NCBI RefSeq assembly: GCF_014654615.1
Contig: NZ_BNBB01000002.1
Coordinates: 1 to 64,000 of the forward strand
Reading direction: 5' to 3'
From: Streptosporangium violaceochromogenes
GTDB lineage: Bacteria > Actinomycetota > Actinomycetes > Streptosporangiales > Streptosporangiaceae
DNA length: 64,000 nucleotides
The notes below the pieces were generated by a model that was not told the DNA's origin, did not search any database, and saw only the letters and a list, made by a program, of their open reading frames with translations. Below, one piece after another: positions 42,114 through 52,004 of the stretch (the stretch's first letter is position 1; the number at the start of each line of letters is the position of its first letter). The position numbers and the translations under genes were made by a program.

Positions 42114-44122
42114 CACGGCTCCTCCTCCCCCCGCACGACCGCCAGCACGGCGTCCATGCCGACCGTCTGTCCGACCCTGACCGGCAGCGCGGCGACCGTC
42201 CCCGCGGCCGGGGCCGTCACGGTGTGCTCCATCTTCATGGCCTCGACGACGAGCAGGGGCTGGCCCTCGGCGACCCGCTCCCCCTTCGCCACCTTGACCA
42301 CCAGGACGGTGCCGGGCATCGGGCTGCGGACCGTCCCGTCCCCGGCGCCGCCCGCGCCCGCCCGGTCCCCCGGATCACCCAGGTGGTGCCGGGTGAGCGC
42401 CCAGGCGCCCCCGTCCCGGCCGAGCCAGACGACGTCGCCGTCACGGGCGAGGGCGTAGCGTCTGCCGACGCCGTCCAGGGTGACCAGCACGTCGTCGCCG
42501 TCCGCGGCCAGCCGCGCCGGCACGCCCTCGTCCGGCCCCCGGGGCAGGCGGACCCGCGCCCCGGTCTCAGGGAGCCCGCGCACCCCGACCTCGGCCACGC
42601 CGTCGCGGCCCTCCAGCCGCCAGGTGGTCCACGCCGCCCGGCCCAGCCGCCAGCCGTCGGGGACGTCCCAGGGGTCGGCCGGCCCTTCGGGCACCCTTTC
42701 GCGGTGCAGGACAAGGGCCGCCGCGGCCAGGACGTCGGCGGGGACGGCCTCGGGCGCGACCAGGTCCTCCAGGTGGCGTTCGACCAGGCCGGTGTCGAGG
42801 TCGCCGGCGACCACCTCCGGATGCGCGACCAGCGCGCGCAGGAAGGCGACGTTGGTCGGCACGCCCAGCACGGCGGTGGCGGCCAGCGCCCCGTCCAGCC
42901 TCCGCAGGGCGCTCGCCCGGTCCGGGCCCCAGGCGACGATCTTCGACAGCATCGGGTCGTAGTCGCTGCCGACGACGGCGCCGGCCACCAGCCCGGAGTC
43001 CACCCGGACGTCCCGGGGCTCGCGCAGCGCGAGCACCCGGCCGCCGGTCGGCAGGAAGCCCCGAGCGGGGTCCTCCGCGTAGACGCGGGCCTCGACGGCG
43101 TGGCCGCGCAGGCGCACCTCCTCCTGGGTGAGCGGGAGCGGCTCGCCGGCGGCGACCCTGAGCTGGAGCTCGACGAGGTCCAGACCGGTGACCAGTTCGG
43201 TCACCGGGTGCTCGACCTGCAGCCGGGTGTTCATCTCCATGAAGTAGTAGTCGCCGGTGGCGCCCTGGACGATGAACTCGACCGTCCCGGCGCCGACGTA
43301 GCCGACCGACCGGGCCGCCTCCACCGCGGCGTCGCCCATGCGGGCCCGGGCCGCGGCGTCGAGCAGCGGGGACGGGGCCTCCTCGACGATCTTCTGGTGG
43401 CGGCGCTGGAGACTGCACTCGCGCTCGCCCAGGTGGACGACGTTGCCGTGGCGGTCGGCCATCACCTGGATCTCGATGTGCCGGGGCCCCTCCACGAACC
43501 GCTCGATGAGCAGGGTCGCGTCGCCGAACGCCGCGGCGGCCGTACGGCGGGCCGACGCCAGCGCCTCCGGCAGCTCCCCGGCCGAGCGCACCAGGACCAT
43601 CCCCTTGCCGCCGCCGCCCGCCGAGGGCTTGATCAGGGCGGGAAAGCCGACGCGCTCGGCGGCCTCGGCGAGGTCGTCGCCGGGTTCGGCGCCGCCGGGG
43701 ACCACCGGGACCCCCGCCGCCGCCACGACGGCCTTGGCGCGGATCTTGTCGCCCATGGCCTCGACGGCCTCCGGCGGCGGCCCGACGAACACCAGCCCGG
43801 CCTGGGCGCAGCGCCGGGCGAAGGCGGGGTTCTCGGCCAGGAAGCCGTACCCGGGGTGCACGGCCTGGGCACCGGTCGCCGCGGCCGCGTCCAGGACGCC
43901 GTCGATGTCGAGGTAGCCGCCGCCGAGGCGGACCGCGACGTCGGCCGCGCGGACGTGGGGGGCGCCCTCGTCGGCGTCGCTGTAGACCGCCACGGAGCGG
44001 ACGCCGAGCCTCCTGAGCGTGCGCGTGACCCGCAGCGCGATCTCACCCCGGTTGGCGACGAGGACGGTGCCGAACATCCCGGGCGGTCCTGCCGCCGGGC
44101 GAGGGTCTGGTGATCGGTTCAT
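42113..44122 (-). CDS. accA1: Acyl-CoA carboxylase alpha subunit (biotin carboxylase plus BCCP), methylcrotonyl type
   Basis: A 669-residue biotin-dependent subunit. The biotin carboxylase domain (residues 16-460) has [14 protein letters not shown], the ATP-grasp loop [38 protein letters not shown] and [16 protein letters not shown]. The biotinyl domain at the end carries the biotinylated Lys in [11 protein letters not shown]. With the AccD1 subunit it should carboxylate 3-methylcrotonyl-CoA. The start is either ATG 44122 or ATG 44077 (MFGTVLV), neither with a strong ribosome binding site. The gene begins 10 bases after accD1 and overlaps hmgL. Confidence 0.93.
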   Translation of the reverse strand: MNRSPDPRPAAGPPGMFGTVLVANRGEIALRVTRTLRRLGVRSVAVYSDADEGAPHVRAADVAVRLGGGYLDIDGVLDAAAATGAQAVHPGYGFLAENPAFARRCAQAGLVFVGPPPEAVEAMGDKIRAKAVVAAAGVPVVPGGAEPGDDLAEAAERVGFPALIKPSAGGGGKGMVLVRSAGELPEALASARRTAAAAFGDATLLIERFVEGPRHIEIQVMADRHGNVVHLGERECSLQRRHQKIVEEAPSPLLDAAARARMGDAAVEAARSVGYVGAGTVEFIVQGATGDYYFMEMNTRLQVEHPVTELVTGLDLVELQLRVAAGEPLPLTQEEVRLRGHAVEARVYAEDPARGFLPTGGRVLALREPRDVRVDSGLVAGAVVGSDYDPMLSKIVAWGPDRASALRRLDGALAATAVLGVPTNVAFLRALVAHPEVVAGDLDTGLVERHLEDLVAPEAVPADVLAAAALVLHRERVPEGPADPWDVPDGWRLGRAAWTTWRLEGRDGVAEVGVRGLPETGARVRLPRGPDEGVPARLAADGDDVLVTLDGVGRRYALARDGDVVWLGRDGGAWALTRHHLGDPGDRAGAGGAGDGTVRSPMPGTVLVVKVAKGERVAEGQPLLVVEAMKMEHTVTAPAAGTVAALPVRVGQTVGMDAVLAVVRGEEEP

Positions 44123-44132
44123 GGGTTTTCGG

Positions 44133-45701
44133 TCACATCCGGAAGACGCCGTAGCCGATGGGGTCGAGGGGGGCGTTGGCCGCGGCCGACAGGGCCAGGC
44201 TGAGGACCGTCCGCGTGTCGAGGGGGTCGATGACGCCGTCGTCCCAGAGCCGGGCGGTGGAGTAGTAGGGGTTGCCCTGGTGTTCGTACTGCCGGCGGAC
44301 GGCGTCGGGGTCGGTGTCGCCGACCGTGGACAGGACGTTGGCGGCCTGCTCGCCGCCCATCACGGAGATGCGGGCGTTGGGCCACATCCACAGGAACCGC
44401 GGGGAGTAGGCGCGGCCCGCCATGGCGTAGTTGCCCGCGCCGAACGAGCCGCCGACGACCACGGTGAACTTGGGCACCCTGGCGCAGGACACGGCGGTGA
44501 CCATCTTGGCGCCGTGTTTGGCGATGCCGCCGGACTCGTACGCCTTGCCGACCATGAAACCGCTGATGTTCTGCAGGAACACCAGGGGAACGGCCCGGCG
44601 GTCGCACAGCTCGATGAAGTGTGCCCCTTTGAGGGCGGACTCGGCGAACAGGATGCCGTTGTTGGCGACGATCCCGACGGGGTGGCCGTGGAGCCGCGCG
44701 AACCCGGTCACCAGCGTGGTGCCGTACTCGGCCTTGAACTCCCCGAACCGGCTGCCGTCGACGAGGCGGGCGACGATCTCCCGCACGTCGTACGGCGTGC
44801 GGGTGTCGGCGGGGACGATCCCGTAGAGGTCGCGGGGGTCGTACGCCGGCTCCTCGGCGGGGACGCGCTCCCACGGGCGCGGGGCGCGCGGCCCGAGGGT
44901 GGCCACGATGTCGCGGACGATCCGCAGCGCGTGGGAGTCGTCCTGCGCGAGGTGGTCGGTGACGCCGCTGACCCGGGCGTGCACGTCGCCGCCGCCGAGC
45001 TCCTCGGCGGTGACCTCCTCGCCGGTGGCGGCCTTCACCAGCGGCGGCCCGCCCAGGAAGATCGTGCCCTGGTCGCGGACGATCACGGCCTCGTCGCTCA
45101 TCGCCGGGACGTAGGCGCCGCCCGCCGTGCAGGAGCCGAGGACGGCGGCGATCTGCGGGATGCCGCGCGCCGACATGGTGGCCTGGTTGTAGAAGATGCG
45201 GCCGAAGTGCTCGCGGTCGGGGAAGACCTCGTCCTGCAGGGGCAGGAAGGCGCCGCCGGAGTCGACGAGGTAGAGGCAGGGGAGGTTGTTGTGGAGGGCG
45301 ACCTCCTGGGCCCGCAGATGCTTTTTGACGGTGACCGGGTAGTAGGTGCCGCCCTTGACGGTGGCGTCGTTGGCGACCACCACGCATTCGCGGCCGGAGA
45401 CGCGGCCCACGCCGGTGATGATGCCGGCCGCGGGGGCGGCGTCGCCGTACAGACCGGTGGCGGCGAGCTGGGAGAGCTCCAGGAACCGCGACCCGGGATC
45501 CAGCAGGGCGTCGACGCGGTCGCGGGGCAGGAGCTTGCCCCGGGCGACGTGCCGGGCCCGTGCCCGCTCCGGGCCGCCGGACGCCGCGGCGGCGATCCGG
45601 TCGCGCAGGTCGGCGGCCAGGCGCTCGTTGACCTCGGCGTTGCCCTTGAAGCCCTCACCGCCCGGGTCGCATGTGCTTCGCAGTACCGGCCGGCCACCCA
45701 T
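44133..45701 (-). CDS. accD1: Acyl-CoA carboxylase beta subunit (methylcrotonyl-CoA carboxyltransferase)
   Basis: A carboxyltransferase of 522 residues. Crotonase-like N and C halves show [56 protein letters not shown] and [34 protein letters not shown], all strongly matching methylcrotonyl-CoA carboxylases. It is the first gene of the leucine operon. I prefer the ATG at 45701 (AAGGGGG 7 bases upstream); the frame open to 45755 runs across a TetR-type operator. The operators at 45735 and 45763 lie between it and the divergent TetR gene. Confidence 0.94.
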   Translation of the reverse strand: MGGRPVLRSTCDPGGEGFKGNAEVNERLAADLRDRIAAAASGGPERARARHVARGKLLPRDRVDALLDPGSRFLELSQLAATGLYGDAAPAAGIITGVGRVSGRECVVVANDATVKGGTYYPVTVKKHLRAQEVALHNNLPCLYLVDSGGAFLPLQDEVFPDREHFGRIFYNQATMSARGIPQIAAVLGSCTAGGAYVPAMSDEAVIVRDQGTIFLGGPPLVKAATGEEVTAEELGGGDVHARVSGVTDHLAQDDSHALRIVRDIVATLGPRAPRPWERVPAEEPAYDPRDLYGIVPADTRTPYDVREIVARLVDGSRFGEFKAEYGTTLVTGFARLHGHPVGIVANNGILFAESALKGAHFIELCDRRAVPLVFLQNISGFMVGKAYESGGIAKHGAKMVTAVSCARVPKFTVVVGGSFGAGNYAMAGRAYSPRFLWMWPNARISVMGGEQAANVLSTVGDTDPDAVRRQYEHQGNPYYSTARLWDDGVIDPLDTRTVLSLALSAAANAPLDPIGYGVFRM

Positions 45702-45734
45702 GCGCGCCCCCTTGCCCGGCTTTCGCCGCCGTGG

Positions 45735-45750
45735 GTTAACGGTCGCTAAC
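45735..45750. promoter_or_regulatory. TetR operator A of the leucine-catabolism operon
   Basis: GTTAACGGTCGCTAAC matches the perfect palindrome downstream of the TetR gene (46412-46427) at 14 of 16 positions. It lies 34 bases upstream of the accD1 start. Confidence 0.7.
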
Positions 45751-45762
45751 TCCACAGAAGAT

Positions 45763-45778
45763 GTTAGTCATCGTTAAC
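45763..45778. promoter_or_regulatory. TetR operator B of the leucine-catabolism operon
   Basis: GTTAGTCATCGTTAAC matches the palindrome GTTAGCGATCGCTAAC at 13 of 16 positions. Its centre lies 28 bases from that of operator A, close to the divergent TetR promoter. Confidence 0.65.
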
Positions 45779-45801
45779 ACCGGGCGTCTACCATGCGGAG
45801 T

Positions 45802-46416
45802 GTGACAAGCGCCGGATCCCCACCTCGCGACCGCCGGAGGCGGCGCTCGGAGATCCTGGACGCCGCCGCGGAGCTGTTCGCCGCGCGCGGCTTCCACGGT
45901 GTCTCCATCGAGGAGATCGGCGGCGCGGTCGGCACGTCGGGCCCGGCCCTCTACCGGCACTTCAGCGGCAAGGAGGCGCTGCTGGCGGAGATCCTGCTGG
46001 AGGTCAGCGAGCGCCTGCACACCTCGGCGGCACGCCGGGTGACCGAGGCCCCCGACGCCGAACGTGCCCTGGAGTCCCTGCTCACCGGCCAGATCGAGTT
46101 CGCGCTCGGCCATCCGTCGCTGATCACCGTGCACGACCGCGAGCTGGGCAACGTCCCCGAGCCCGCCCGCCGGCGGATCCGCCGCCTTCAGCGGCTGTAT
46201 CTGGAGGAGTGGGTCACGGTGCTGAGCGAGCTGTACCCCTCGTGCCCGCCGCCCCGGCTGCGCGCCGCGACGCACGCCGTCTTCGGCCTGCTCAACTCCA
46301 CCCCCCACAGCGCGGGCGAGGTGCCGGCGCGGGCGATGGCCGGGCTGCTGCGCGGCATGGCGCGCGCGGCGCTCGCCGCGCTCCAGGACACCGCGCACAG
46401 CCAGGAGGAAAGTTAG
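45802..46416 (+). CDS. TetR family regulator of the leucine-catabolism operon
   Basis: A 204-residue TetR protein with the helix-turn-helix at residues 14-62 (RRSEILDAAAELFAARGFHGVSIEEIGGAVGTSGPALYRHFSGKEALL). It is divergent from accD1-accA-hmgL-acdH, as the equivalent gene is in other actinomycetes, and is the likely repressor of that operon through the GTTA-N8-TAAC sites. I chose the GTG at 45802 because TACCAT lies 7 bases upstream, as for a leaderless transcript; the in-frame ATG at 45793 has no ribosome binding site. A perfect copy of the operator overlaps the stop codon. Confidence 0.9.
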   Translation: MTSAGSPPRDRRRRRSEILDAAAELFAARGFHGVSIEEIGGAVGTSGPALYRHFSGKEALLAEILLEVSERLHTSAARRVTEAPDAERALESLLTGQIEFALGHPSLITVHDRELGNVPEPARRRIRRLQRLYLEEWVTVLSELYPSCPPPRLRAATHAVFGLLNSTPHSAGEVPARAMAGLLRGMARAALAALQDTAHSQEES

Positions 46417-46427
46417 CGATCGCTAAC
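46412..46427. promoter_or_regulatory. Perfect 16-bp palindrome overlapping the tetR stop codon
   Basis: GTTAGCGATCGCTAAC is fully self-complementary and is the best version of the operator seen upstream of accD1 and tetR. It overlaps the stop codon (46414-46416). A third site in this position could allow looping or roadblock regulation of tetR; that is inference. Confidence 0.7.
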
Positions 46428-46513
46428 AGAAGTCCCCAGGCCCTCACCGGGGACGCGGATTCTCACCGGAGACGGGGGAGATACGGGCGGGCCGGCGGGG
46501 CCTGGAACGAGGA

Positions 46514-46544
46514 CGGCCCGGGCACCTTCGGGGCACCCGGGCCG
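46514..46544. terminator. Hairpin between convergent tetR and the Ig-like protein gene
   Basis: CGGCCCGGG (46514-46522) pairs with CCCGGGCCG (46536-46544); the loop holds CC-TTCG-GG. Confidence 0.55.
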
Positions 46545-46590
46545 CCGGTCACGGGATCCGCCCCCGGACGAGCGGGTCCCGTCTCACCCG

Positions 46591-47964
46591 TCAGCGCCTG
46601 ACGACCCTGACGTAGTCCTTGCCGCTGGAGTCACCGTAGAAGTCGCGGTCGCCCTTGAAGACGACCTTCCAGTAACCGGAGCGGTAGGTCTTGGCCTTGG
46701 TGGCGATCCGGCCGTCGTCACGCGACCAGGTGCTCTTGACGTAGTGCCACCTGTGCGAGCCCTTGGCCTTGAAGTACAGCCTGACCTTCGCGCCGTAGCC
46801 CTCCCAGCCGCCGTCGCCGCGGACCAGCAGACGGCCGCTGAACCACAGGGGGCGGCCGTAGCGGCCGGGCTCGGGCGAGGCGTTGAACCGGACGATCCGG
46901 CTGTCGGCCCGCTCGGGGGCCGGCTCGCGGACCGTCACGTGGTCGACGGCGCTGGAGGTGCCCTCGACGCCGGGCGCGCCGCCGAACTCGGCCCGCCAGT
47001 GACCCGAGCGGGTGGCCGTCACGTCGGCGCCGAAGCGCCCCTGGCCGTCGGTCCGGTCGGTGGCCACCTCGCTCCAGCGCGACGAGCCGTCGGGGCGGAA
47101 CAGGATGACGACCCTACGGCCCTCATACCCCTCCCACCCGTGCTGGGTGTCGATCTGCAGGCGGCCCCGGACACCGAGCCGGTCGCCCTCCTCCACGGGG
47201 TCGGGCCCGGCGCCGAAGCCGACGATCCGGGTGTGCCGGGTCACGTCCCTGACGTCCACCCTGTCGGTCTCGCTCCTGGCGCCCAGGGTGGTCGCCGAAC
47301 CGTCGTACTCGGCCCGCCAGTGACCGGTCTTGAACGCCCTGGCCTTGATCTGGAACCTGCCCTGGCCGTTGGTCTCGACGCTGCCGGACAGCCGCTCGTA
47401 GGAGCCGCCCAGCGGCCGGAAGGCCAGGTAGACCCTGGCGCCGGCCAGGGGGGCCCAGCCGTTCGCGCCGTTTCGCCGGAGCACACCGCCGAGGGTGACG
47501 GGCTCTCCCCTGTCGACGACCGCAGGGGTGGCCGCGATGTCGTCGAAGTCGGTCTCGAAGACCTGCTTGACGGTGAACTCGGCGTACTTCGGCGCGGTGC
47601 CGGCGGCGGAGGCCCTGAAGGTCCACGTGCCGGGGGCGAACCGGCGGTCGACGTCCTTGGTGGACTTCCACCGCGCCTTGCCGGAGCCGAGGTCGTCGCT
47701 CTTGGCGAGCGCGAACTCGGTCTCGACGCCGACGGCGGGTTTGATCCATCCGGTGACCGCCGAGGCGCCGCCGGCGGTCTCGGCGGTGAAGGTGACCTTG
47801 ACCGTCTCGGCGCCCCTGACCTCGACGGGGCTGGGTGACACTGATACGTCGGTGACCGCGGGATCGACCTTGGCCGTCCCCGCGGAGGCCGCCGTGACCG
47901 GGCCCGCAACCAAGGTTGCGACGCCCAGGGCTGCCACGACGGCGAAACGGATGCGTTTCACCAT
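46591..47964 (-). CDS. Secreted protein with Ig-like beta-sandwich repeats
   Basis: A 457-residue exported protein with a signal peptide (RIRFAVVAALGVATLVAGPVTAASA). An N-terminal domain (about 30-135) is followed by three repeats of roughly 110 residues. Each repeat ends with a similar block: FKTGHWRAEYDGSATTLGAR, TRSGHWRAEFGGAPGVEGTS and YRSGYWKVVFKGDRDFYGDS. The repeats look like Ig-like or carboxypeptidase-regulatory-type folds, so a surface or adhesive role is possible but unproven. ATG at 47964. It is convergent with the TetR gene. Confidence 0.8.
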   Translation of the reverse strand: MVKRIRFAVVAALGVATLVAGPVTAASAGTAKVDPAVTDVSVSPSPVEVRGAETVKVTFTAETAGGASAVTGWIKPAVGVETEFALAKSDDLGSGKARWKSTKDVDRRFAPGTWTFRASAAGTAPKYAEFTVKQVFETDFDDIAATPAVVDRGEPVTLGGVLRRNGANGWAPLAGARVYLAFRPLGGSYERLSGSVETNGQGRFQIKARAFKTGHWRAEYDGSATTLGARSETDRVDVRDVTRHTRIVGFGAGPDPVEEGDRLGVRGRLQIDTQHGWEGYEGRRVVILFRPDGSSRWSEVATDRTDGQGRFGADVTATRSGHWRAEFGGAPGVEGTSSAVDHVTVREPAPERADSRIVRFNASPEPGRYGRPLWFSGRLLVRGDGGWEGYGAKVRLYFKAKGSHRWHYVKSTWSRDDGRIATKAKTYRSGYWKVVFKGDRDFYGDSSGKDYVRVVRR

Positions 47965-48061
47965 TCGGGTCTTCCGTCCTTCCCGTTGGCTGAACGCGGC
48001 TTGAGGGTGCCACGTCACTACCTCAAGTACACGTATGAAACCGGTAGCCCGTCGCTAAATT

Positions 48062-48085
48062 GACAGTCTGTTATGAAAAACTGTC
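48062..48085. promoter_or_regulatory. GACAGT-N12-ACTGTC inverted repeat
   Basis: An inverted repeat in the AT-rich interval between the divergent Ig-like protein and E1 genes. It overlaps a TTGACA (48060-48065), so it may be an operator on the E1-side promoter; the regulator is not identifiable here. Confidence 0.4.
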
Positions 48086-48211
48086 GAATAGGACCGATCC
48101 ATCGCTTACGTGGCCTTATGCACCATCTGCGTGACCACCGTTCACCGTTCGTAAGGTCCCAAAGACGTTAAGGTCCGGTACCGGAGCGCCCGATGGGGCC
48201 ATAATCGGACT

Positions 48212-50422
48212 GTGGCGCGCGACACCGTTGAGACCCATTTCACCGAGGCGGTGGCCTCCCTTGCCCCGGGAGCCCCACGAGACCCCCGGCTGCCGGTACG
48301 GCAGGGCACGGCCCTGACCGGGGAACGCTGCCGGGAGTTGTTCGAGTTCCAGATGGGCAGCAGGCTCCTGGACATCACCGCGCGCCGCCTGCGCGCCCAG
48401 GGCGAGGGCTTCTACACCATCGGCTCGTCCGGGCACGAGGGCAACGCCGCGGTCGCCGCCGCGCTGCGCGCCACCGACCCCGCCCTGCTGCACTACCGCT
48501 CGGGCGCCTTCTACCTCACCCGGTCGGCGATGGCCGGGCGCCTGGCGGAGGAGGGCCTGCGCGACGTGCTGCTGGGCCTGACCGCGGCGGCCGAGGAACC
48601 CATCGCGGGCGGGCGGCACAAGGTCTTCGGCCACCCCGACCTGGCGGTGATCCCGCAGACCTCCACGATCGCCAGCCACCTGCCGCGCGCGGTCGGCGTG
48701 GCCTTCGCCGTCGAACGGGCACGGGCGCTCGGCCTGCCGGGCGCCTGGCCCGGCGACGCGATCGCGGTGTGCAGCTTCGGCGACGCCTCCGCCAACCACG
48801 CCAGCGCCCTGTCCGCCCTGAACACCGCCGGCTACGTCTCCTACCAGGGCCTGCCGCTGCCGCTGCTGTTCGTCTGCGAGGACAACGGCCTGGGCATCAG
48901 CGTGCGGACGCCGCGGGGGTGGGTGGAGGCATCCCGTCACCCCCGGCTCGAATACTTCGCCGCCGACGGCTGCGACCTGGCCGACGCCTGCGACGTGGCC
49001 GGGGCCGCCGCCGCGTACGTCCGCGAGCGGCGCTCCCCCGCCCTGCTGCACCTGAGCACCGTCCGCCTGATGGGCCACGCCGGCTCCGACGTGGAGATCT
49101 CCTACCGGACCAAGCGGGAGATCAACGCCGACCTGGAGCGCGACCCGCTCGTGGGCACCGCCAGGCTGCTGATCGAGGCGGGGCTGACCACCCCCGACGA
49201 GGTGCTCTCGCGGTACGAGACGATGCGCGAGCACCTGTTCAAGACGGCTCTGGAGACCTCGCGGCGCCCCCGGCTGACCACGGCCGCCGAGATCATGGAG
49301 CCGCTGGCCCCCCGCCGGCCCCGGCTCGTCGCCCGGACCGCGGCGACGGCCTCCGAGGACCGGCGGAAGGCCTTCGGCGGCAAGCTCCCCGAGGACGAGG
49401 GCCCGCTGACCCTCTCCCAGTCGATCAACCGGACCCTGGTCGACGCGATGGCCGTCCACCCCGACGTGCTGGTCTTCGGCGAGGACGTGGCCCGCAAGGG
49501 CGGCGTCTACGGCGTGACCCGCGGCCTTCAGCGGCGTTTCGGGCTGGAGCGGGTGTTCGACACCCTCCTCGACGAGCAGAGCGTGCTCGGGCTGGCGCTC
49601 GGCGCGGGCGTCTCGGGGCTGCTCCCGGTGCCGGAGATCCAGTACCTCGCCTACCTGCACAACGCGCTGGACCAGATCCGGGGGGAGGCCGCGACGCTGT
49701 CCTTCTTCTCCCGGGGGGCGTTCCGCAACCCGATGGTGGTCCGCATCGCCTCCTACGCCTACCAGAAGGGGTTCGGCGGCCACTTCCACAACGACAACTC
49801 GGTCGCGGCGCTGCGCGACATCCCCGGGCTGATCGTCGCCTCGCCCTCACGGCCCGACGACGCCGCGGCGATGCTGCGCACCTGCCTGGCCGCCGCCCGC
49901 GCCGACGGCGACGTGTGCGCCTTCCTGGAGCCGATCGCCCTCTACAACACCCGCGACCTGTTCGACGACGGCGACAACGGCTGGCTGGCGCCGTACGCCC
50001 CGCCGGCCCGCTGGCCGGAGACGCACGTCCCGGTCGGACGGGGCCGCTGCTACGGCGACGGCCGCGACCTGACCATCGTGACCTTCGGCAACGGCGTGCG
50101 GATGAGCCTGCGGGCCGCCGTCCGGCTCACCGCCGAAGGCTACGGCTGCCGGGTCCTGGATCTGCGCTGGCTGTCCCCCCTGCCGGTGGAGGACCTCCTG
50201 CAGGCGGCGGAGCTGACCGGCCGGGTGCTGATCGCCGACGAGACCCGCCGCTCGGGCGGCGTCTCCGAGAGCGTGGTCGCCGCGCTGATCGACGCCGGCT
50301 TCACCGGCAGGATCGCCCGGGTGACCTCCTCCGACAGCTTCATCCCGCTGGGCGACGCCGCACAGCACGTGCTGCTGTCGGAGCACGAGATCGAGGACGC
50401 CGCCCGCAAACTGCTCGTCTGA
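48212..50422 (+). CDS. Fused 2-oxoacid dehydrogenase E1 (alpha and beta in one chain)
   Basis: A 736-residue thiamine-diphosphate enzyme in which E1 alpha (residues 30-355) and E1 beta (about 395-730) are joined. The alpha part has HYRSGAFYLTR, GSSGHEGNAAV and the ThDP motif SFGDASANHASALSALNTA followed by FVCEDNGLGIS. The beta part has VFGEDVARKGGVYGVTRGL, PEIQYLAYLHNALDQIRGEAATL and LDLRWLSPLPVEDLL. It resembles branched-chain type E1 and could supply isovaleryl-CoA to the nearby leucine operon, which is inference. No E2 or E3 gene is nearby. GTG start at 48212, with CATAAT 6 bases upstream suggesting a leaderless transcript. Confidence 0.9.
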   Translation: MARDTVETHFTEAVASLAPGAPRDPRLPVRQGTALTGERCRELFEFQMGSRLLDITARRLRAQGEGFYTIGSSGHEGNAAVAAALRATDPALLHYRSGAFYLTRSAMAGRLAEEGLRDVLLGLTAAAEEPIAGGRHKVFGHPDLAVIPQTSTIASHLPRAVGVAFAVERARALGLPGAWPGDAIAVCSFGDASANHASALSALNTAGYVSYQGLPLPLLFVCEDNGLGISVRTPRGWVEASRHPRLEYFAADGCDLADACDVAGAAAAYVRERRSPALLHLSTVRLMGHAGSDVEISYRTKREINADLERDPLVGTARLLIEAGLTTPDEVLSRYETMREHLFKTALETSRRPRLTTAAEIMEPLAPRRPRLVARTAATASEDRRKAFGGKLPEDEGPLTLSQSINRTLVDAMAVHPDVLVFGEDVARKGGVYGVTRGLQRRFGLERVFDTLLDEQSVLGLALGAGVSGLLPVPEIQYLAYLHNALDQIRGEAATLSFFSRGAFRNPMVVRIASYAYQKGFGGHFHNDNSVAALRDIPGLIVASPSRPDDAAAMLRTCLAAARADGDVCAFLEPIALYNTRDLFDDGDNGWLAPYAPPARWPETHVPVGRGRCYGDGRDLTIVTFGNGVRMSLRAAVRLTAEGYGCRVLDLRWLSPLPVEDLLQAAELTGRVLIADETRRSGGVSESVVAALIDAGFTGRIARVTSSDSFIPLGDAAQHVLLSEHEIEDAARKLLV

Positions 50423-50440
50423 CCTCCGGCGCCTCCTCGC

Positions 50441-50458
50441 CCGGCTCGGCGGAGCCGG
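50441..50458. terminator. Hairpin between convergent E1 and corA
   Basis: CCGGCTC (50441-50447) pairs with GAGCCGG (50452-50458) around a 4-base loop, about 20 bases after the E1 stop. Confidence 0.45.
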
Positions 50459-50539
50459 CCGTCCCCCTCCCCACCTTCGGGTCATGGCGTTTGATCCATC
50501 ACGGCCCGTGACGGCCCGCGCCCCGGCACGCGGCAAGAC

Positions 50540-51682
50540 CTACAGCCAGTCGCGGCGCTTGAAGACCACGTACAGGGTCACGCAGACGGCCGCCATCAGC
50601 AGCAGCGCGAACGGATAGCCCCACCCCCAGTGGATCTCGGGCATGACGTCGAAGTTCATGCCGTAGACGGTGCCGACGAGGGTGGGGGCGAAGAGGATGG
50701 CGGCCCAGGCGGAGATCCTCTTGACCTCCTCGTTCTGGGCGTTGCTGGCCTCGGTGAGGTTGGTCATGTGCTCGTTCTGGGCCTGGGCGACCATGGTCGA
50801 GTTGACCACGAGGATGTCGTGGAGCATCTGGCGGAAGCCGCTGACCCGCTCGGCCACGGTGATCGCGTGGTCGGCGACGTCGCGCAGGTATCTCTGGAGT
50901 TCCTCGTCCACCCCGTACTTGGCCGCGCCCGCGATGAAGCCCTCGATCATGCCGAGCAGCGGCCGGGTCGCCCGCTGGAACTCGATCACCTCCCGCGACA
51001 GTTCGTAGATGCGGCGGGAGACGCCCGGCCGGTTGCCGAAGACCTCGACCTCGATCTCGTCGATGTCGTTCTGCAGGCCCGCCACCACCGGGGCGTAGCC
51101 GTCCACGACCGCGTCGAGGATGGCGTAGAGCACCGCCTGCGGGCCCTGGGCGAGCAGTTCGGGGTCGCTCTCCATCCGGCGGCGGACCTGGGACAGGTCG
51201 GGGGCCTCGCTGTGCCGTACGGTGATCACGAAGTTCCGGCCGACGAAGACGTGCAGTTCGCCGAAGTCGACCTCCTCGGCCTCGTCGAGGTAGCGGGCCG
51301 GGCGGAGCACCGTGAACAGCGTGTCGCCGTAGCGGTCGGCCTTGGGCCGCTGGTGGGCCACGATGGCGTCCTCGACGGCGAGCTCGTGCAGGTCGAACTC
51401 CTCGGCGACGTTGAAGATGACCGTGTCCTCCGGCCGGTAGAAGCCGATCCAGGCCATGCTGCCGGGGGTGGTCTTGAGGTGCTCGAAGGCCTCGGGCAGC
51501 GAGCGCGGGGTGGCGTCCCTGTGCCCGTTCACGTAGATCGCGTTGTCGATGACGCGCGAGCGGGGTGCCGGGGGCTCGTCCTCGTCGAAACGGGGGTCCA
51601 TCGACCGCTCGGGGGAGTCCCTCACCCCGCCGGAACGGCCGCGCATCATGCTCCGCAGACCTCGCCTCCGCCGATCGGTCAC
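50540..51682 (-). CDS. corA: CorA-family magnesium/cobalt transporter
   Basis: A 380-residue CorA-type divalent metal channel. The large N-terminal cytoplasmic domain (about 35-290) is followed by a long stalk helix and two C-terminal membrane helices. The selectivity signature GMN is present in TLVGTVYGMNFDVMPEI, and the C-terminal end is the basic FKRRDWL. The GTG at 51682 has GAGGAGG 5 bases upstream; the open frame further upstream is Arg/Pro-rich shadow. Confidence 0.93.
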   Translation of the reverse strand: MTDRRRRGLRSMMRGRSGGVRDSPERSMDPRFDEDEPPAPRSRVIDNAIYVNGHRDATPRSLPEAFEHLKTTPGSMAWIGFYRPEDTVIFNVAEEFDLHELAVEDAIVAHQRPKADRYGDTLFTVLRPARYLDEAEEVDFGELHVFVGRNFVITVRHSEAPDLSQVRRRMESDPELLAQGPQAVLYAILDAVVDGYAPVVAGLQNDIDEIEVEVFGNRPGVSRRIYELSREVIEFQRATRPLLGMIEGFIAGAAKYGVDEELQRYLRDVADHAITVAERVSGFRQMLHDILVVNSTMVAQAQNEHMTNLTEASNAQNEEVKRISAWAAILFAPTLVGTVYGMNFDVMPEIHWGWGYPFALLLMAAVCVTLYVVFKRRDWL

Positions 51683-52004
51683 GTCCGCCTCCTCACCGGG
51701 GTCGCCGGGGTCACCGGCCCGCGGAACGGTCCGGGGCGGCCCGCGCCGCCGCGCCCCGGCGCGCGGAACGCTCCCGGCGCGCCCGGACCCCCAACCCGGC
51801 CGGTTGTCCCGCCGCCCGAGTGTAGCCAGCCCGGCGGGGCGCGCGGGCGGGCAGTGCCGGCCCCGCCGCACCATGCGGGCGTCCCGCAGGCGTGACCGCA
51901 CGAGGGACACCCACAGAATCATATTCCGGACACCTCCGCCCGGTCGCCGTCACACCGGATGTCGTGGGACGCTTTGCTCCGGCGTCGCGAAGGAGAAGTG
52001 ATCG
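51683..52004. other. Gene-free interval between divergent corA and the M50-like gene
   Basis: About 320 bases. Long open frames here are GC-driven extensions of corA without ribosome binding sites. The right 80 bases are less GC-rich and probably hold the promoter of the M50-like gene. I see no RNA gene, and no recognisable Mg-responsive leader. Confidence 0.4.

Noticed and set aside
48212..50422. Transketolase
   Set aside because: Both halves align with E1 alpha and E1 beta of 2-oxoacid dehydrogenases, with the ThDP motif in the alpha part.
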